Shown here: positions 34,498 through 43,076 of the stretch, in pieces
Position numbering within the stretch: position 1 is the first letter of the stretch
How the letters are laid out: every line of letters begins with the position of its first letter
DNA from: CAJQPP01 sp963793465
GTDB lineage: Bacteria > Planctomycetota > Planctomycetia > Pirellulales > Pirellulaceae
Assembly (NCBI GenBank): GCA_963793465.1
Contig: CAWCAJ010000005.1
Coordinates: forward strand, 496,001-560,000
Direction: 5' to 3'
DNA length: 64,000 bases
Made by a program: the position numbers and the translations under genes
The notes under the pieces: generated by a model
What the model saw: the letters and a program-made list of their open reading frames with translations, nothing else
What the model was told of the DNA's origin: nothing
Databases searched by the model: none

Positions 34498-35546
34498 TCA
34501 AAAAATCGACTGCAAACGGAAAACGAATTGCCATCCTGTCGCCTGTCGCCTGGCGAACGCCGCCGCGTCAATATGGAGCCTGGGAAACGGTTGCCAGCAA
34601 TATCACCGAAGGACTTGTTGCCCGAGGTTGGGACGTGACGCTGTTTGCGACGGGAGATTCCGAGACGTCAGCTTGTTTGCATTCGGTCGTGGAACAAGGC
34701 TATGAAGAAGACTCGACACTCGATCCGAAGGTCGCTGAGTATCTGCATATCTCCGAGGTATTCGAGCGAGCCAGTGAATTTGACCTGATTCACAATCACT
34801 ACGATTTTATGCCGCTGACCTACACGCGACTGGTCGACACGCCGGTGCTGACAACCATCCACGGTTTTTCATCACCGCAAATCAAGCGAGTGTATGAAAA
34901 GTACAGACACGGAAACTTTGTCTCCATTAGCGAATCCGATCGTGCCACGGGTCTCAACTATCTGGCTACGGTGTACAACGGAATTGACTTGGCACTTTAT
35001 CCGCTTCAAAAAGTTCGTGGCAAGGAACTGATTTTCCTGGGCCGAATTCACCCTGACAAAGGTGTTCACCTGGCAATACAGGTTGCTCAGCAAAGCGGAA
35101 GTCCACTTTGGATCGCCGGGATCATTCAGGATCAAGCCTACTTTCGCGAACAGGTGGAACCCCATCTTGACGGCAGGTTAATTCGGTTTCTGGGTTCGGT
35201 CGATGTGGCAGGAAAGAACAAGCTGTTTGGGCGTGGCGGAGCATTGTTGCACTTAAACACGATTCCCGAGCGATTCGGGCTTGTGCTGGCGGAAGCCAAT
35301 GCAGCCGGTATCCCGGTGATTGCAATGGACAGGGGGTCCTGCCGCGAAGTCATCGCCGATGGCATTACGGGCTTTCTGGTCAATGACGTTGCGGAGGCCC
35401 TGCAGTCGCTGCAGCGGATTTCTGAAATCAATCCCGTCGACTGCCGCAGGCGTGTGGAAAAAAAATTCTCGATCGAAACAATGGTGGATGGTTACGAAGC
35501 GGTTTACGCACAAATATTTGCAAATGAATTGGCCGGCTCATTATGA
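34494..35546 (+). CDS. GT4-type glycosyltransferase (2)
   Basis: The protein has 350 aa from GTG 34494, which overlaps the previous TGA; the frame is open upstream only because it runs inside the GH130 gene. GT-B features: RIAILSPVAWRTPPRQYGAWE at the acceptor side, LIHNHYDFMP, VYNGIDLALYP, IFLGRIHPDKGVHLAI, and donor-binding ERFGLVLAEANAAGIPVIA with the catalytic-type E-x7-E spacing. This canonical C-terminal motif differs from GT (1), so the two enzymes probably make different linkages. It is coupled to the short GH130 gene by ATGA. Confidence 0.88.
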   Translation: MIKKSTANGKRIAILSPVAWRTPPRQYGAWETVASNITEGLVARGWDVTLFATGDSETSACLHSVVEQGYEEDSTLDPKVAEYLHISEVFERASEFDLIHNHYDFMPLTYTRLVDTPVLTTIHGFSSPQIKRVYEKYRHGNFVSISESDRATGLNYLATVYNGIDLALYPLQKVRGKELIFLGRIHPDKGVHLAIQVAQQSGSPLWIAGIIQDQAYFREQVEPHLDGRLIRFLGSVDVAGKNKLFGRGGALLHLNTIPERFGLVLAEANAAGIPVIAMDRGSCREVIADGITGFLVNDVAEALQSLQRISEINPVDCRRRVEKKFSIETMVDGYEAVYAQIFANELAGSL

Positions 35547-36478
35547 AACAGGAGATCGTCAGACGTTTTTCAGGAAACCCGATCCTCACCAAAGTGGATA
35601 TCCCCTACCCGGTTGAAACTGTCCATAACGCAGCCGTCATCAAGCATGAGGACCAATACATCATGCTGTTTCGATCGCACCTTCGCACGGGGCGTTCGAT
35701 AATCGGAATGGCTCGTAGCGTCGACGGATTCAAATTCATCGCGGATGCGAAACCGTTTCTTGTGCCCGCCAGGCAGGGACGGTTTGCTGTGTATGAAGAG
35801 TACGGTGTCGAAGATCCGAGAGTAACAAGAGTGGGTGATGACTATTTGATTACCTACAGTGCCTATTCAAGAAATGGTGTTCGCGTGGCGTTGGCCAGGA
35901 CCCGCGATTTCGTTGATATTGAACGTGTCTCACTGATCACTCAGGCCGATTACAGGAACATCGTAATCTTCCCTGAGAAGTTTAATGGACTCTACGCCCG
36001 CCTTGACCGACCTCACTCTGAAATTTCTCCCTGGTCGATCTGGATCACCTTTTCACCAGATCTTGTCTATTGGGGTGAGTCACAACTGGTGATGAAACCC
36101 GAACCGTACCACTGGGACGAAATGAAAATTGGACCTGGCGCTCCACCGATCAAGACGGAACAGGGCTGGCTTTCCATTTATCACGGCGTTTTCAAAACCA
36201 TGGACGGCGCCGTTTATCGCCTGGGAGTTGCTCTGCATGATCTCAACGATCCAGCCCAGGTTATCGGCGTCGGCGATTCGTGGATTCTGCAGCCGCAAGA
36301 TCCCTGGGAAGTAACCGGTTACGTTCACAACGTCGTCTTCAGCTGTGCCGCCGTAGCTGAGCAAGATGGATCGGTAAAGATCTATTGGGGTGGCGCGGAT
36401 ACGGTGATGTGCGTGGGGGAAGCACAGATAGCCGACCTCGTCGACCTCTGCCTGCAAGACGCCCGCGTTGCAATTTAA
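35543..36478 (+). CDS. GH130 family glycoside phosphorylase (short form)
   Basis: The protein has 311 aa, the usual GH130 length. The propeller is nearly the whole protein: NPILTK.D at the start, YGVEDPRVTRVGDDYLITYSAYS with the catalytic Asp of EDPR, RNIVIFPEKFNGLYARLDRP, KIGPGAPPIKTEQGWLSIYHG, and VVFSCAAVAEQDGSVKIYWGGAD. The set of conserved Arg and His residues is compatible with phosphate binding, so mannosyl-oligosaccharide phosphorolysis is a reasonable guess. It is the last gene of the operon. Confidence 0.88.
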   Translation: MKQEIVRRFSGNPILTKVDIPYPVETVHNAAVIKHEDQYIMLFRSHLRTGRSIIGMARSVDGFKFIADAKPFLVPARQGRFAVYEEYGVEDPRVTRVGDDYLITYSAYSRNGVRVALARTRDFVDIERVSLITQADYRNIVIFPEKFNGLYARLDRPHSEISPWSIWITFSPDLVYWGESQLVMKPEPYHWDEMKIGPGAPPIKTEQGWLSIYHGVFKTMDGAVYRLGVALHDLNDPAQVIGVGDSWILQPQDPWEVTGYVHNVVFSCAAVAEQDGSVKIYWGGADTVMCVGEAQIADLVDLCLQDARVAI

Positions 36479-36811
36479 AACGTTCCAATTCAATATGCGT
36501 AAATGGCAAAAACGCGAGTCAATCCGACTGACCAATTGGCCCAATACCATTCCAATGAGTGGGAGCGTCAGTTGAGTTGGCATGGCAAGCAGACTTTGGA
36601 TGACAAAGCAGTGGCGGAAGCGGCTGGCTCCGGGGTTGAGCTTGAAGAAGCGTGGAAATGCAGATGCGATGTTGAGCTCCGAGCGGAGCCTGGCGACCTT
36701 GGTTCACTTCCCGCAAGAGATACCCTTGCCAGTGCAATCAGGCGTTGGCCAATGCGGTTTTCCGGCGGGTCGTTGAAAGTCAATTGGGCGGGGCCGTCTG
36801 TGATTCGGATG
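36479..36811. other. Intergenic region after the carbohydrate operon
   Basis: Short frames overlap here on both strands without ribosome binding sites; I do not call a gene. A clear intrinsic terminator for the operon is not visible. Confidence 0.4.
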
Positions 36812-36839
36812 TCCCCTTTTGTGACTCCCCTTTTGTGAC
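36812..36839. repeat. 14-bp tandem duplication
   Basis: TCCCCTTTTGTGAC occurs twice without spacer, in noncoding DNA. Confidence 0.9.
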
Positions 36840-36852
36840 TCGCTGAATTCGC

Positions 36853-37056
36853 CGTGGTTCCGTGAGAACCCGCTCCTGACAGGTGCCCTGCAGACCGGAG
36901 TAGGGCCCACCCGCCATTCGCAGGAGAAATTCATCGAACCGATTTTTTCTCACGGAGGCACCAAGACCCGGAGGATTTCAGTTGTTGATTTCCTGTTTTC
37001 GCCACGCCTCCGTGGCTCCGTGAGAACGCATTCCTGACAGGTGCCCTGCAAGCCGG
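36853..37056. repeat. Intergenic repeat element with direct and inverted repeats
   Basis: A 46-bp direct repeat (36853-36898 and 37011-37056, about seven differences) starts CGTGG(T/C)TCCGTGAGAAC and includes CCTGACAGGTGCCCTGCA. Between the copies, TTCTCACGGAG (36947-36957) is the exact reverse complement of CTCCGTGAGAA (37016-37026). The cacggaggcacc wording resembles a dispersed intergenic repeat type seen in many bacteria. No gene is inside. Confidence 0.75.
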
Positions 37057-37094
37057 TGCAAAGCCCTACCACCGCCCACCACGGCGTTCTTCTC

Positions 37095-38051
37095 TCAACG
37101 AGACGCGGCGCGACGCAGTCGATCCATGATGGCCCGGCCCAGTCCGGTTTCCGCCACGGGACGCGCGATCATGTAATCCAAGCCCAGGCCATCGAGTCGC
37201 CGCATGGCGGCGAACAGATGGACGGCAGCTTCGCGAAGACAGCCTTGTTCCGACAGGACCTCGATGGCCGCGAAGGCGTCTGGTGAGGCGGGTCGTTGAA
37301 GTGCCAATAAACCCACCTTTTCTGTCGCAGCATCAGGAATTCGTGTGGCTGACAGAATCAGCGGCGTGGCGGGCGCGTAGTGACTGGACAACTGGCCGGG
37401 CGAGTTAGGACGCGACGGCAGGCTCTCGTTGACTGCGATGGGACCAATCACGTCCTCGATCTCTTCCAGGGTTACGCCTCCCGGCCGCAGCAGCATCGGC
37501 AGACCATCGGCACGCTCGATGAACGAGACGACGGTTGATTCCACACCGATGCGGCAAGGTCCGTCGTCCAATACGATGGGCGAGCGATCCCCAAATTGCT
37601 CGAGCACGTGGGCGGCCGTTGTGGGACTCACCATCCCAAACCGATTGGCACTGGGGGCTGCCACAGGAACTCCAGCTGCACGGATCAAGTTTCGCGCCAC
37701 GTCATGCGCCGGACATCGGATTGCCACATGGGGAAGCCCCGCCGTTACGATATCCGGAATCCGGTTCTGTTTTTCCAGGACCAGGGATAGTGCGCCGGGC
37801 CAGAATTGGGCAACCAACGTCTCCGCCAGCGGAGGCACCGACTTGACGAAGTCTTTGATTTGAGCAGCGTCCGCGATATGCACGATGAGTGGGTCGAAGC
37901 GGGGCCGCCCCTTCAGTTCAAAAATGCCAGCGATGGCGTCGGGATCCAGCGCATTGGCACCCAGTCCGTAGACGGTATCCGTGGGAAACGCTACCAGTCC
38001 GCCTCGGCGAAGCGTGTCAGCGGCGACTTGAATGTCGTGCTTCGTGACCAT
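37095..38051 (-). CDS. sua5: Threonylcarbamoyl-AMP synthase (Sua5/YrdC family)
   Basis: The protein has 318 aa. The YrdC domain (about 1-190) has GGLVAFPTDTVYGLGANA, ELKGRPRFDPLIVHI, and PSANRFGMVSPTTA; the C-terminal Sua5 domain follows (from about 210, PGQLSSHYAPATPL). The enzyme makes threonylcarbamoyl-AMP from threonine, bicarbonate and ATP for t6A37 in tRNAs that read ANN codons, and it is cytoplasmic. It lies 12 bases after bioD on the same strand, so the two are likely co-transcribed without an obvious functional link. Confidence 0.93.
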   Translation of the reverse strand: MVTKHDIQVAADTLRRGGLVAFPTDTVYGLGANALDPDAIAGIFELKGRPRFDPLIVHIADAAQIKDFVKSVPPLAETLVAQFWPGALSLVLEKQNRIPDIVTAGLPHVAIRCPAHDVARNLIRAAGVPVAAPSANRFGMVSPTTAAHVLEQFGDRSPIVLDDGPCRIGVESTVVSFIERADGLPMLLRPGGVTLEEIEDVIGPIAVNESLPSRPNSPGQLSSHYAPATPLILSATRIPDAATEKVGLLALQRPASPDAFAAIEVLSEQGCLREAAVHLFAAMRRLDGLGLDYMIARPVAETGLGRAIMDRLRRAASR

Positions 38052-38063
38052 TTGGTTTGACCC

Positions 38064-38738
38064 TTACCCTAACAGCCAGTCAACAACAACCTGCATGGCG
38101 CGTCCCATCAATTCGGGATTCGAAGTCCGCGGCACACGATAAATTCGCGAAAGAGAGTGGAGGCGGGTTATCGAAGCCTGATTGGTTCCCGTGGAATCAT
38201 CTGCCCTAGCGGGAGGCGTCATGACCACGCCCACAGTCTCCAGGCCACTCATTTCGAGCACGCGAAGCGACATCAGCGTGTGGTTGATGGTCCCCAGTCG
38301 ATCGGCAGCGACCAGCAGCATCCGTGCGTCCAATGCCTGAGCCATGTCCAGGATGTTGTGCTGCCAGGTCAAGGGAGCCAGGATGCCCCCAGCGCCCTCG
38401 ACCAGGACAACATCCGCATTAACCGCGTAAGTTAGGATCTGCTGAACAAGCTGTGCGAAGTCGATGGGGCGGTTTTCTCGATCGGCCGCTTCGGCTGACG
38501 CCACGGGGTCACGAAACCGCATTAAGGCCGCAACCGGCTCTGCTTGCCCAGTGGCGGCTGCCAGGGCGACTCCATCTTCTGATGCCTGCGGCACTTCCGG
38601 GCAGCCGGTCTCCAGCGGCTTGATAGCCAACACGCGACGTCCAGCTTGACGTAAGCCGCGCCCCAGGGCACAGGCGGTCCAGGTCTTGCCCACACCGGTA
38701 TCGGTGCCAGTAATCATGACGATGTTTTGGCTGTTCAT
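38064..38738 (-). CDS. bioD: Dethiobiotin synthetase
   Basis: The protein has 224 aa from ATG 38738, which places the P-loop GTDTGVGKT at residues 11-19, as in known BioD; the open frame upstream is not part of the gene. Further motifs are LAIKPLETGC (catalytic Lys), VLVEGAGGILAPL, and RLGTINHTLMSLRVL. BioD closes the ureido ring of 7,8-diaminopelargonate with CO2 and ATP. No other bio genes are nearby. Confidence 0.93.
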   Translation of the reverse strand: MNSQNIVMITGTDTGVGKTWTACALGRGLRQAGRRVLAIKPLETGCPEVPQASEDGVALAAATGQAEPVAALMRFRDPVASAEAADRENRPIDFAQLVQQILTYAVNADVVLVEGAGGILAPLTWQHNILDMAQALDARMLLVAADRLGTINHTLMSLRVLEMSGLETVGVVMTPPARADDSTGTNQASITRLHSLSRIYRVPRTSNPELMGRAMQVVVDWLLG

Positions 38739-38926
38739 CCTTGGTTGCGTTCCGTTAGCGTCCCCATGGCTTTTCGGTGTCCCAGCTTGTGCACACGTTC
38801 TGGGGCAGCATGATAACACAGAATCGGTGCAACGCGAGATTGGTGGTGGGGCGTATTTCTGAACTGTTTCCAGTTCAGCTGCGGATCTCCGGCACAACCA
38901 CTGGCGACCCATCCCATCCCAGAAAA

Positions 38927-39928
38927 CTAATCGTTCGTACGGCGGATATACGCATAATTTAAAAGCGCGACAAAAAACGACCCGCCCACAAGATTACCCA
39001 GCAGCGCGAGGGAAATGAAACGAGCTGCCATCAGTGGCGTAAATTGACTGGGATCGAATAACATCGCAGTAAACATCTCCACGGAGCCTGCAATCGAATG
39101 ATGCAGGCCACCAATGCCAATCAAAAACGTAACGACATAGATCCCAATGATCTGCGAAATCGTTCGCGGACTGGAGATGGCGAGCCAGGCTCCCAAGGCC
39201 ATCAACCATCCGGCCAGAATGGCGCTGACAAACAGCCCGGGGCCCGAATACTGCACCAGGTGGTGGCCAATGGCCATGTAGCCGTGCTGGGCATGCACGA
39301 CTTCATCCGCCCGCACGAGGAGCCCCGCGCAAATGGCTGCCCCGGTCAGGTTGCCGAGGATCACGATCAGCCAAAGTCGGATCAGGCGGGTAATTCCCGC
39401 CTTTTTGTCGAGCACCGGATAGAGTGCTGTGGCGGTGTGTTCTGTATATAGCTGGGCGCCGCTGATAATACATACGACGAATCCCAGAGGGTAAACAAAT
39501 GCCGTGGCAATCCGGCTGACCGTGGCAGTGGCCTGGATTTCATCCACGGCCGTCAATACCACGGCAACCGCCAAGGCCGAAAATCCCACGATCATCCCAG
39601 CGGCGATTGCCGAGAGTCCCAGCGAAATCGGGGGTCGATTCAACTGTTCCAGTCCTTCCAGAATGGCATCGTCCAATGCATCATCCGGATGTCTGCGTGT
39701 TTCGTCCGTACGCTTGATGATCACCGGAATATAGTCGCGGTCTTCCGAATCACGCTGTTTTTTCCGTTCGTTGAACTCTTCGCGATCGGCAGTCGATCCG
39801 TCCGGCAGGATCAGTCGGTTTGCTCGATCGTCCTCCGCTTCGGACGTCGGTTTGGGTGGTGGGTCGGTCAATGAAAAGACTCGCTTGAATGGAGGCGTTG
39901 ATGAAGGGACGCCCAGGTGAAGGGACAT
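38927..39928 (-). CDS. Formate/nitrite transporter (FNT) family channel
   Basis: The protein has 333 aa from ATG 39928 (a start 21 codons upstream is possible). The N-terminal 110 residues are hydrophilic and charged (RKKQRDSEDRDY), and six membrane helices follow. The central-pore histidine motif appears as GGLHHSIAGS (family: G-x-x-H-S-I-A). FNT proteins are pentameric channels for small monovalent anions such as formate or nitrite. The long acidic extension is typical of the YfdC-like subgroup, so the substrate is uncertain. The gene is monocistronic. Confidence 0.85.
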   Translation of the reverse strand: MSLHLGVPSSTPPFKRVFSLTDPPPKPTSEAEDDRANRLILPDGSTADREEFNERKKQRDSEDRDYIPVIIKRTDETRRHPDDALDDAILEGLEQLNRPPISLGLSAIAAGMIVGFSALAVAVVLTAVDEIQATATVSRIATAFVYPLGFVVCIISGAQLYTEHTATALYPVLDKKAGITRLIRLWLIVILGNLTGAAICAGLLVRADEVVHAQHGYMAIGHHLVQYSGPGLFVSAILAGWLMALGAWLAISSPRTISQIIGIYVVTFLIGIGGLHHSIAGSVEMFTAMLFDPSQFTPLMAARFISLALLGNLVGGSFFVALLNYAYIRRTND

Positions 39929-40191
39929 CCAGGATTGAATCGAATTTTGGCAGTTCCAATCAGCTTCGCAATCATCTTTTGGGCCTGGCAACGAATTGAA
40001 ATGGAATGAAATCGCCTCGATCTGTGTTGGCTCCCTGTCTTGATTTCATTTCTTGGCGGCGTTGCAAACTCTGAATTTCTGCGGAACAGGTTGCCAATTT
40101 TTGACTGGCAAACGGCCAAGCTGGTGTGAGAACGATCAATTCGCTTTGCCAAAATCCCGTTTCAGAGAGGCTCGGCTGCCCATTGGCCGTT

Positions 40192-40207
40192 TGGCATGCA
40201 ACCTGCT
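40192..40207 (+). promoter_or_regulatory. Candidate sigma-54 promoter upstream of the DUF2383 gene
   Basis: TGGCATGCAACCTGCT has two mismatches to TGGCACG-N4-TTGCW, with the correct ten-base GG-GC spacing. It lies 65 bases before the ATG at 40272. A canonical sigma-54 activator is encoded 1.3 kb downstream. Confidence 0.45.
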
Positions 40208-40271
40208 TTCTATTGAAATCATACCACCAGTGGATGAAACCCACACGACCATTTTACAGGAGGAACAAGAT

Positions 40272-40754
40272 ATGACGACTCGTGTACCAACCGCCGCCCA
40301 ACACATGAAGCCTGAAACGGTGGAGTCCCTGCAAGATCTGGTGCGAGCCCTGAATGACAGTGCTCAGTACCACAGGGAAGCTGCGGACAAGATTCGCAAC
40401 GATGATCATGTTTCCAGTACACTCCGGACCATTGCGACCGAGCGGAGTCAGATCTGTGACAATATTTCGGGATTCATCAGGTTGACCGAAGAGAGTCCGG
40501 TCGAAGAAGGCACGTTTGCCGGCGGCTTGCGAACGATCTGGACATCCTTTCGTGCCGGGCTCAACGCTGGCGATCCTACCGTGGTTTTGATTGAAGCCGA
40601 ACGTGCCGAAGACGCGATCGTCAGGAAATTCAAATCCATTCTGCCGCAGATTGCCGGTAACCCGATCAACGATCAGCTCAACCAGTATTTTCAGCAGGTC
40701 CAGAAAGGGCACGACCGCATTCTGGCTTTGCGAAATTCGTGTCAGGCAAGCTAA
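40272..40754 (+). CDS. DUF2383 (PA2169-type) four-helix-bundle protein
   Basis: The protein has 160 aa from ATG 40272, with a strong AGGAGG ten bases upstream. It has the ferritin-like DUF2383 pattern: ESLQDLVRALNDSAQYHREAADKI, TERSQICDNISGFIRL, ERAEDAIVRKFKSILPQ and HDRILALRN. Metal ligands of true ferritins are not obvious. The family is linked to general stress in several phyla, but no activity is known. The gene is followed by a strong terminator and preceded by a sigma-54-like promoter, so it is probably its own transcription unit. Confidence 0.85.
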   Translation: MTTRVPTAAQHMKPETVESLQDLVRALNDSAQYHREAADKIRNDDHVSSTLRTIATERSQICDNISGFIRLTEESPVEEGTFAGGLRTIWTSFRAGLNAGDPTVVLIEAERAEDAIVRKFKSILPQIAGNPINDQLNQYFQQVQKGHDRILALRNSCQAS

Positions 40755-40796
40755 TTTTGTTGGCGTCGTAACCTCGACACCGATCGACTTTTTTTC

Positions 40797-40822
40797 AACC
40801 GCCGCGGAGTCCCGCGGCGGTT
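40797..40822 (+). terminator. Intrinsic terminator after the DUF2383 gene
   Basis: AACCGCCGCGG pairs with CCGCGGCGGTT around the loop AGTC, followed by a long T-rich run (TTCTTTTTTTC). Confidence 0.9.
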
Positions 40823-40855
40823 TTCTTTTTTTCTTTTTGGATGGGAGACAACGCA

Positions 40856-41512
40856 ATGTGGAACGAACATCTGGAGCACCAGGTCAATCAAAGCATCATG
40901 CAATCGGCAGAACTGTCATCGCTGCCGATTTTGATTAAGGCCCATGGTGGTGTAGTGACTTTGGATGGGCAAGTGCAATCCTATCGCCGAAAGCTGGTTG
41001 CGCAGTTGATTGCGGAATCCTGTGAGGGCGTCTCGACGGTTGTCAACAATCTGACCGTAACGCCCCGGCTTGGAGTTCCCGATGAGTCCGTGGCACAGGG
41101 CGCTAAGCAGCGTCTGAGGATGAAAGGCAATCTGCCGATCCGGGCGATTCGGGTCGATGTCAGAGGTGGCACCTTAACCTTGACCGGTTACGTCAAAAAT
41201 GAGCACGAGCGACGGAACGCGGCGGACGTTGGGGCCGCAGCCGACGGCGTTCGCAAGGTTTGCAACTTGCTGATTGTCAATCCTCACCTGGCACTCGAAA
41301 ACCTGGAACTCGCCAACACGATTTGTGCCGAAGTCCGTCGTACGCCCGGGATGGGAGACCAGCAATTGACTGTCTCCGTCGTCGATGAAACGGCGCGGAT
41401 CAGCGGGCAAGTGGATGATCTCTGGAAAAAGGACTTTATCGAGCAGGTTGTCCGTCGCCATGAGATCCTGAATGTCTGCAACGATATCGTCGTCAAACCG
41501 GCGCGCAGGTAG
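40856..41512 (+). CDS. Triple BON-domain protein
   Basis: The protein has 218 aa from ATG 40856 (GGGAG eight bases upstream; ATG 40841 is an alternative). Three BON-like repeats are visible: GGVVTLDGQV at about 30, GGTLTLTGYV at about 105, and ETARISGQV at about 180, each followed by a helix and a strand (VVNNLTV, VCNLLIV, VCNDIVV). BON domains usually bind membranes or phospholipids and occur in osmotic-stress proteins. This one has no signal peptide, so it should be cytoplasmic. It is 112 bases before the sigma-54 activator gene. Confidence 0.85.
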   Translation: MWNEHLEHQVNQSIMQSAELSSLPILIKAHGGVVTLDGQVQSYRRKLVAQLIAESCEGVSTVVNNLTVTPRLGVPDESVAQGAKQRLRMKGNLPIRAIRVDVRGGTLTLTGYVKNEHERRNAADVGAAADGVRKVCNLLIVNPHLALENLELANTICAEVRRTPGMGDQQLTVSVVDETARISGQVDDLWKKDFIEQVVRRHEILNVCNDIVVKPARR

Positions 41513-41624
41513 TACGAACGGAGATCCAGGGCAATTCTTGAGTGTCGAACCGCGGGGCTGTGGCGGTAATTGCTCATGCCACGGAATGCCCAGCAAATGG
41601 TACAATCGGGGGAAAGGAGGCGAA

Positions 41625-43076
41625 ATGCAGCATATTCTGATTATTGACGATGATCTCGAGGTCAAAACTCTGATCGAAACCGCGCTGGCTGACGGTGATC
41701 TGCGAGTGACATTCGTGTCGACTGCGGAACAGGGTTGGCCGCTCTTGAGAGATGAAAATGTCGCGGTCTGCCTGTTGGATATCATGTTGCCGGAAATGAA
41801 TGGCCTGGAATTGGCCAGGAAAATCCGCGAGCTCGATGCCCGACTTCCGGTGATTTTCATTTCATCCCTGGATGACAGTGGAACCGCGATTGAAGCCATG
41901 AAACTGGGGGCCTATGAGTTTTGCCCCAAACCGCTCGACCCGCAGCGGGTCCAGGACCTCGTCGAACAAGCCCTTGAGAATCGGCGGCTGATGCGAACGG
42001 AGGTTACGTTTCAACGCGATCAGGAGACCCGGCCGGGGGACAGGGAACAGCTGGTTGGAAACAGTCTGGAAATGCTGGAAGTCTACAAGCAAATCGGTCG
42101 GGTTGCGGCGCAAACGGTCCCGGTGCTGATTTGCGGCGAAAGCGGTACGGGCAAGGAACTGATTGCCCGCGCCATCTATCAGCACAGTCATCGCAAGAAT
42201 CAGTGTTATCTGGCTGTGAACTGTGCCGCCCTGTCCGAGTCACTGTTGGAGAGCGAGCTGTTCGGGCACGAGAAAGGCGCTTTCACGGGTGCCGACTCAC
42301 GGCACATCGGCAAGTTTGAACAATGCAATGGCGGGACAATTTTCCTGGATGAAATAGGTGACATGTCGCCATTGCTGCAGAGCAAGGTACTGCGTCTTTT
42401 GCAGGAGCGGGCGTTTGAACGCGTCGGTGGTTCCCAGACGATCACCACTGACGTGCGTGTCATCTCGGCAACCAACCGGGACGTCGAACAGATGATCGAG
42501 GATAGCGAATTTCGACTCGATTTGTATCATCGCATCAATGCCATCGAAATCCACCTACCGCCGCTTCGCGATCGCGGCGATGACATTGACTTGCTGATCC
42601 AACATTTCATTCGACAGTTTTCGCGGCAACTGGATCGGCAGGTGGAGGGTATATCTGCCGAAGCCCTGCAGAAGTTGCGGCAATACGACTGGCCTGGCAA
42701 CGTCCGCGAGCTTCAGAGCGTGATTCGACGAGCGATCCTGATGTCAACGGGACCGGTCATCGTACCTGAGAATCTTCCCGAAGAGTTGTTGAACGGATCA
42801 CCCAGTGGTGCGGAGTCGGACAAGACTTCCGCTGTCGGTTCCGGAACAAGCCAGCTTGAATCCTTTGTGCAATCGCTCTTGGATCAAGGGTCAACGGACA
42901 TCTATGCCGAGACCCTTGCATTCATGGAACGAACCTTGATATCCCAGGTCCTGAATGAGACCGCAGGAAACCAGTCAAGAGCGGCGGCGTTGCTTGGCAT
43001 CACACGCGGTAGCCTCCGCAACAAGATCCGTTCGCTGGGAATTGTAATTAGGCAGATCGTTGCAACTGACAGATGA
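41625..43076 (+). CDS. NtrC-type sigma-54 response regulator (canonical)
   Basis: The protein has 483 aa from ATG 41625, with AAAGGAGG upstream. The receiver (1-120) is canonical: acidic triad Asp8-10, phospho-acceptor Asp52 in LLDIMLPEMNG, Ser80 and Lys102. The AAA+ domain has GESGTGKE, the sigma-54 contact motif GAFTGA, and TIFLDEIGD. The Fis-type HTH is at the end (QSRAAALLGITRGSLRNKI). It is a close paralogue of the protein at 9966. No histidine kinase gene is adjacent. Its stop overlaps the start of the GGCT-like gene (ATGA), so both are made from one message. Confidence 0.93.
   Translation: MQHILIIDDDLEVKTLIETALADGDLRVTFVSTAEQGWPLLRDENVAVCLLDIMLPEMNGLELARKIRELDARLPVIFISSLDDSGTAIEAMKLGAYEFCPKPLDPQRVQDLVEQALENRRLMRTEVTFQRDQETRPGDREQLVGNSLEMLEVYKQIGRVAAQTVPVLICGESGTGKELIARAIYQHSHRKNQCYLAVNCAALSESLLESELFGHEKGAFTGADSRHIGKFEQCNGGTIFLDEIGDMSPLLQSKVLRLLQERAFERVGGSQTITTDVRVISATNRDVEQMIEDSEFRLDLYHRINAIEIHLPPLRDRGDDIDLLIQHFIRQFSRQLDRQVEGISAEALQKLRQYDWPGNVRELQSVIRRAILMSTGPVIVPENLPEELLNGSPSGAESDKTSAVGSGTSQLESFVQSLLDQGSTDIYAETLAFMERTLISQVLNETAGNQSRAAALLGITRGSLRNKIRSLGIVIRQIVATDR

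Noticed and set aside
41565..41590. Sigma-54-like TGGCGGTAATTGCT before the canonical activator
   Set aside because: The GG to GC spacing is eight instead of ten bases.
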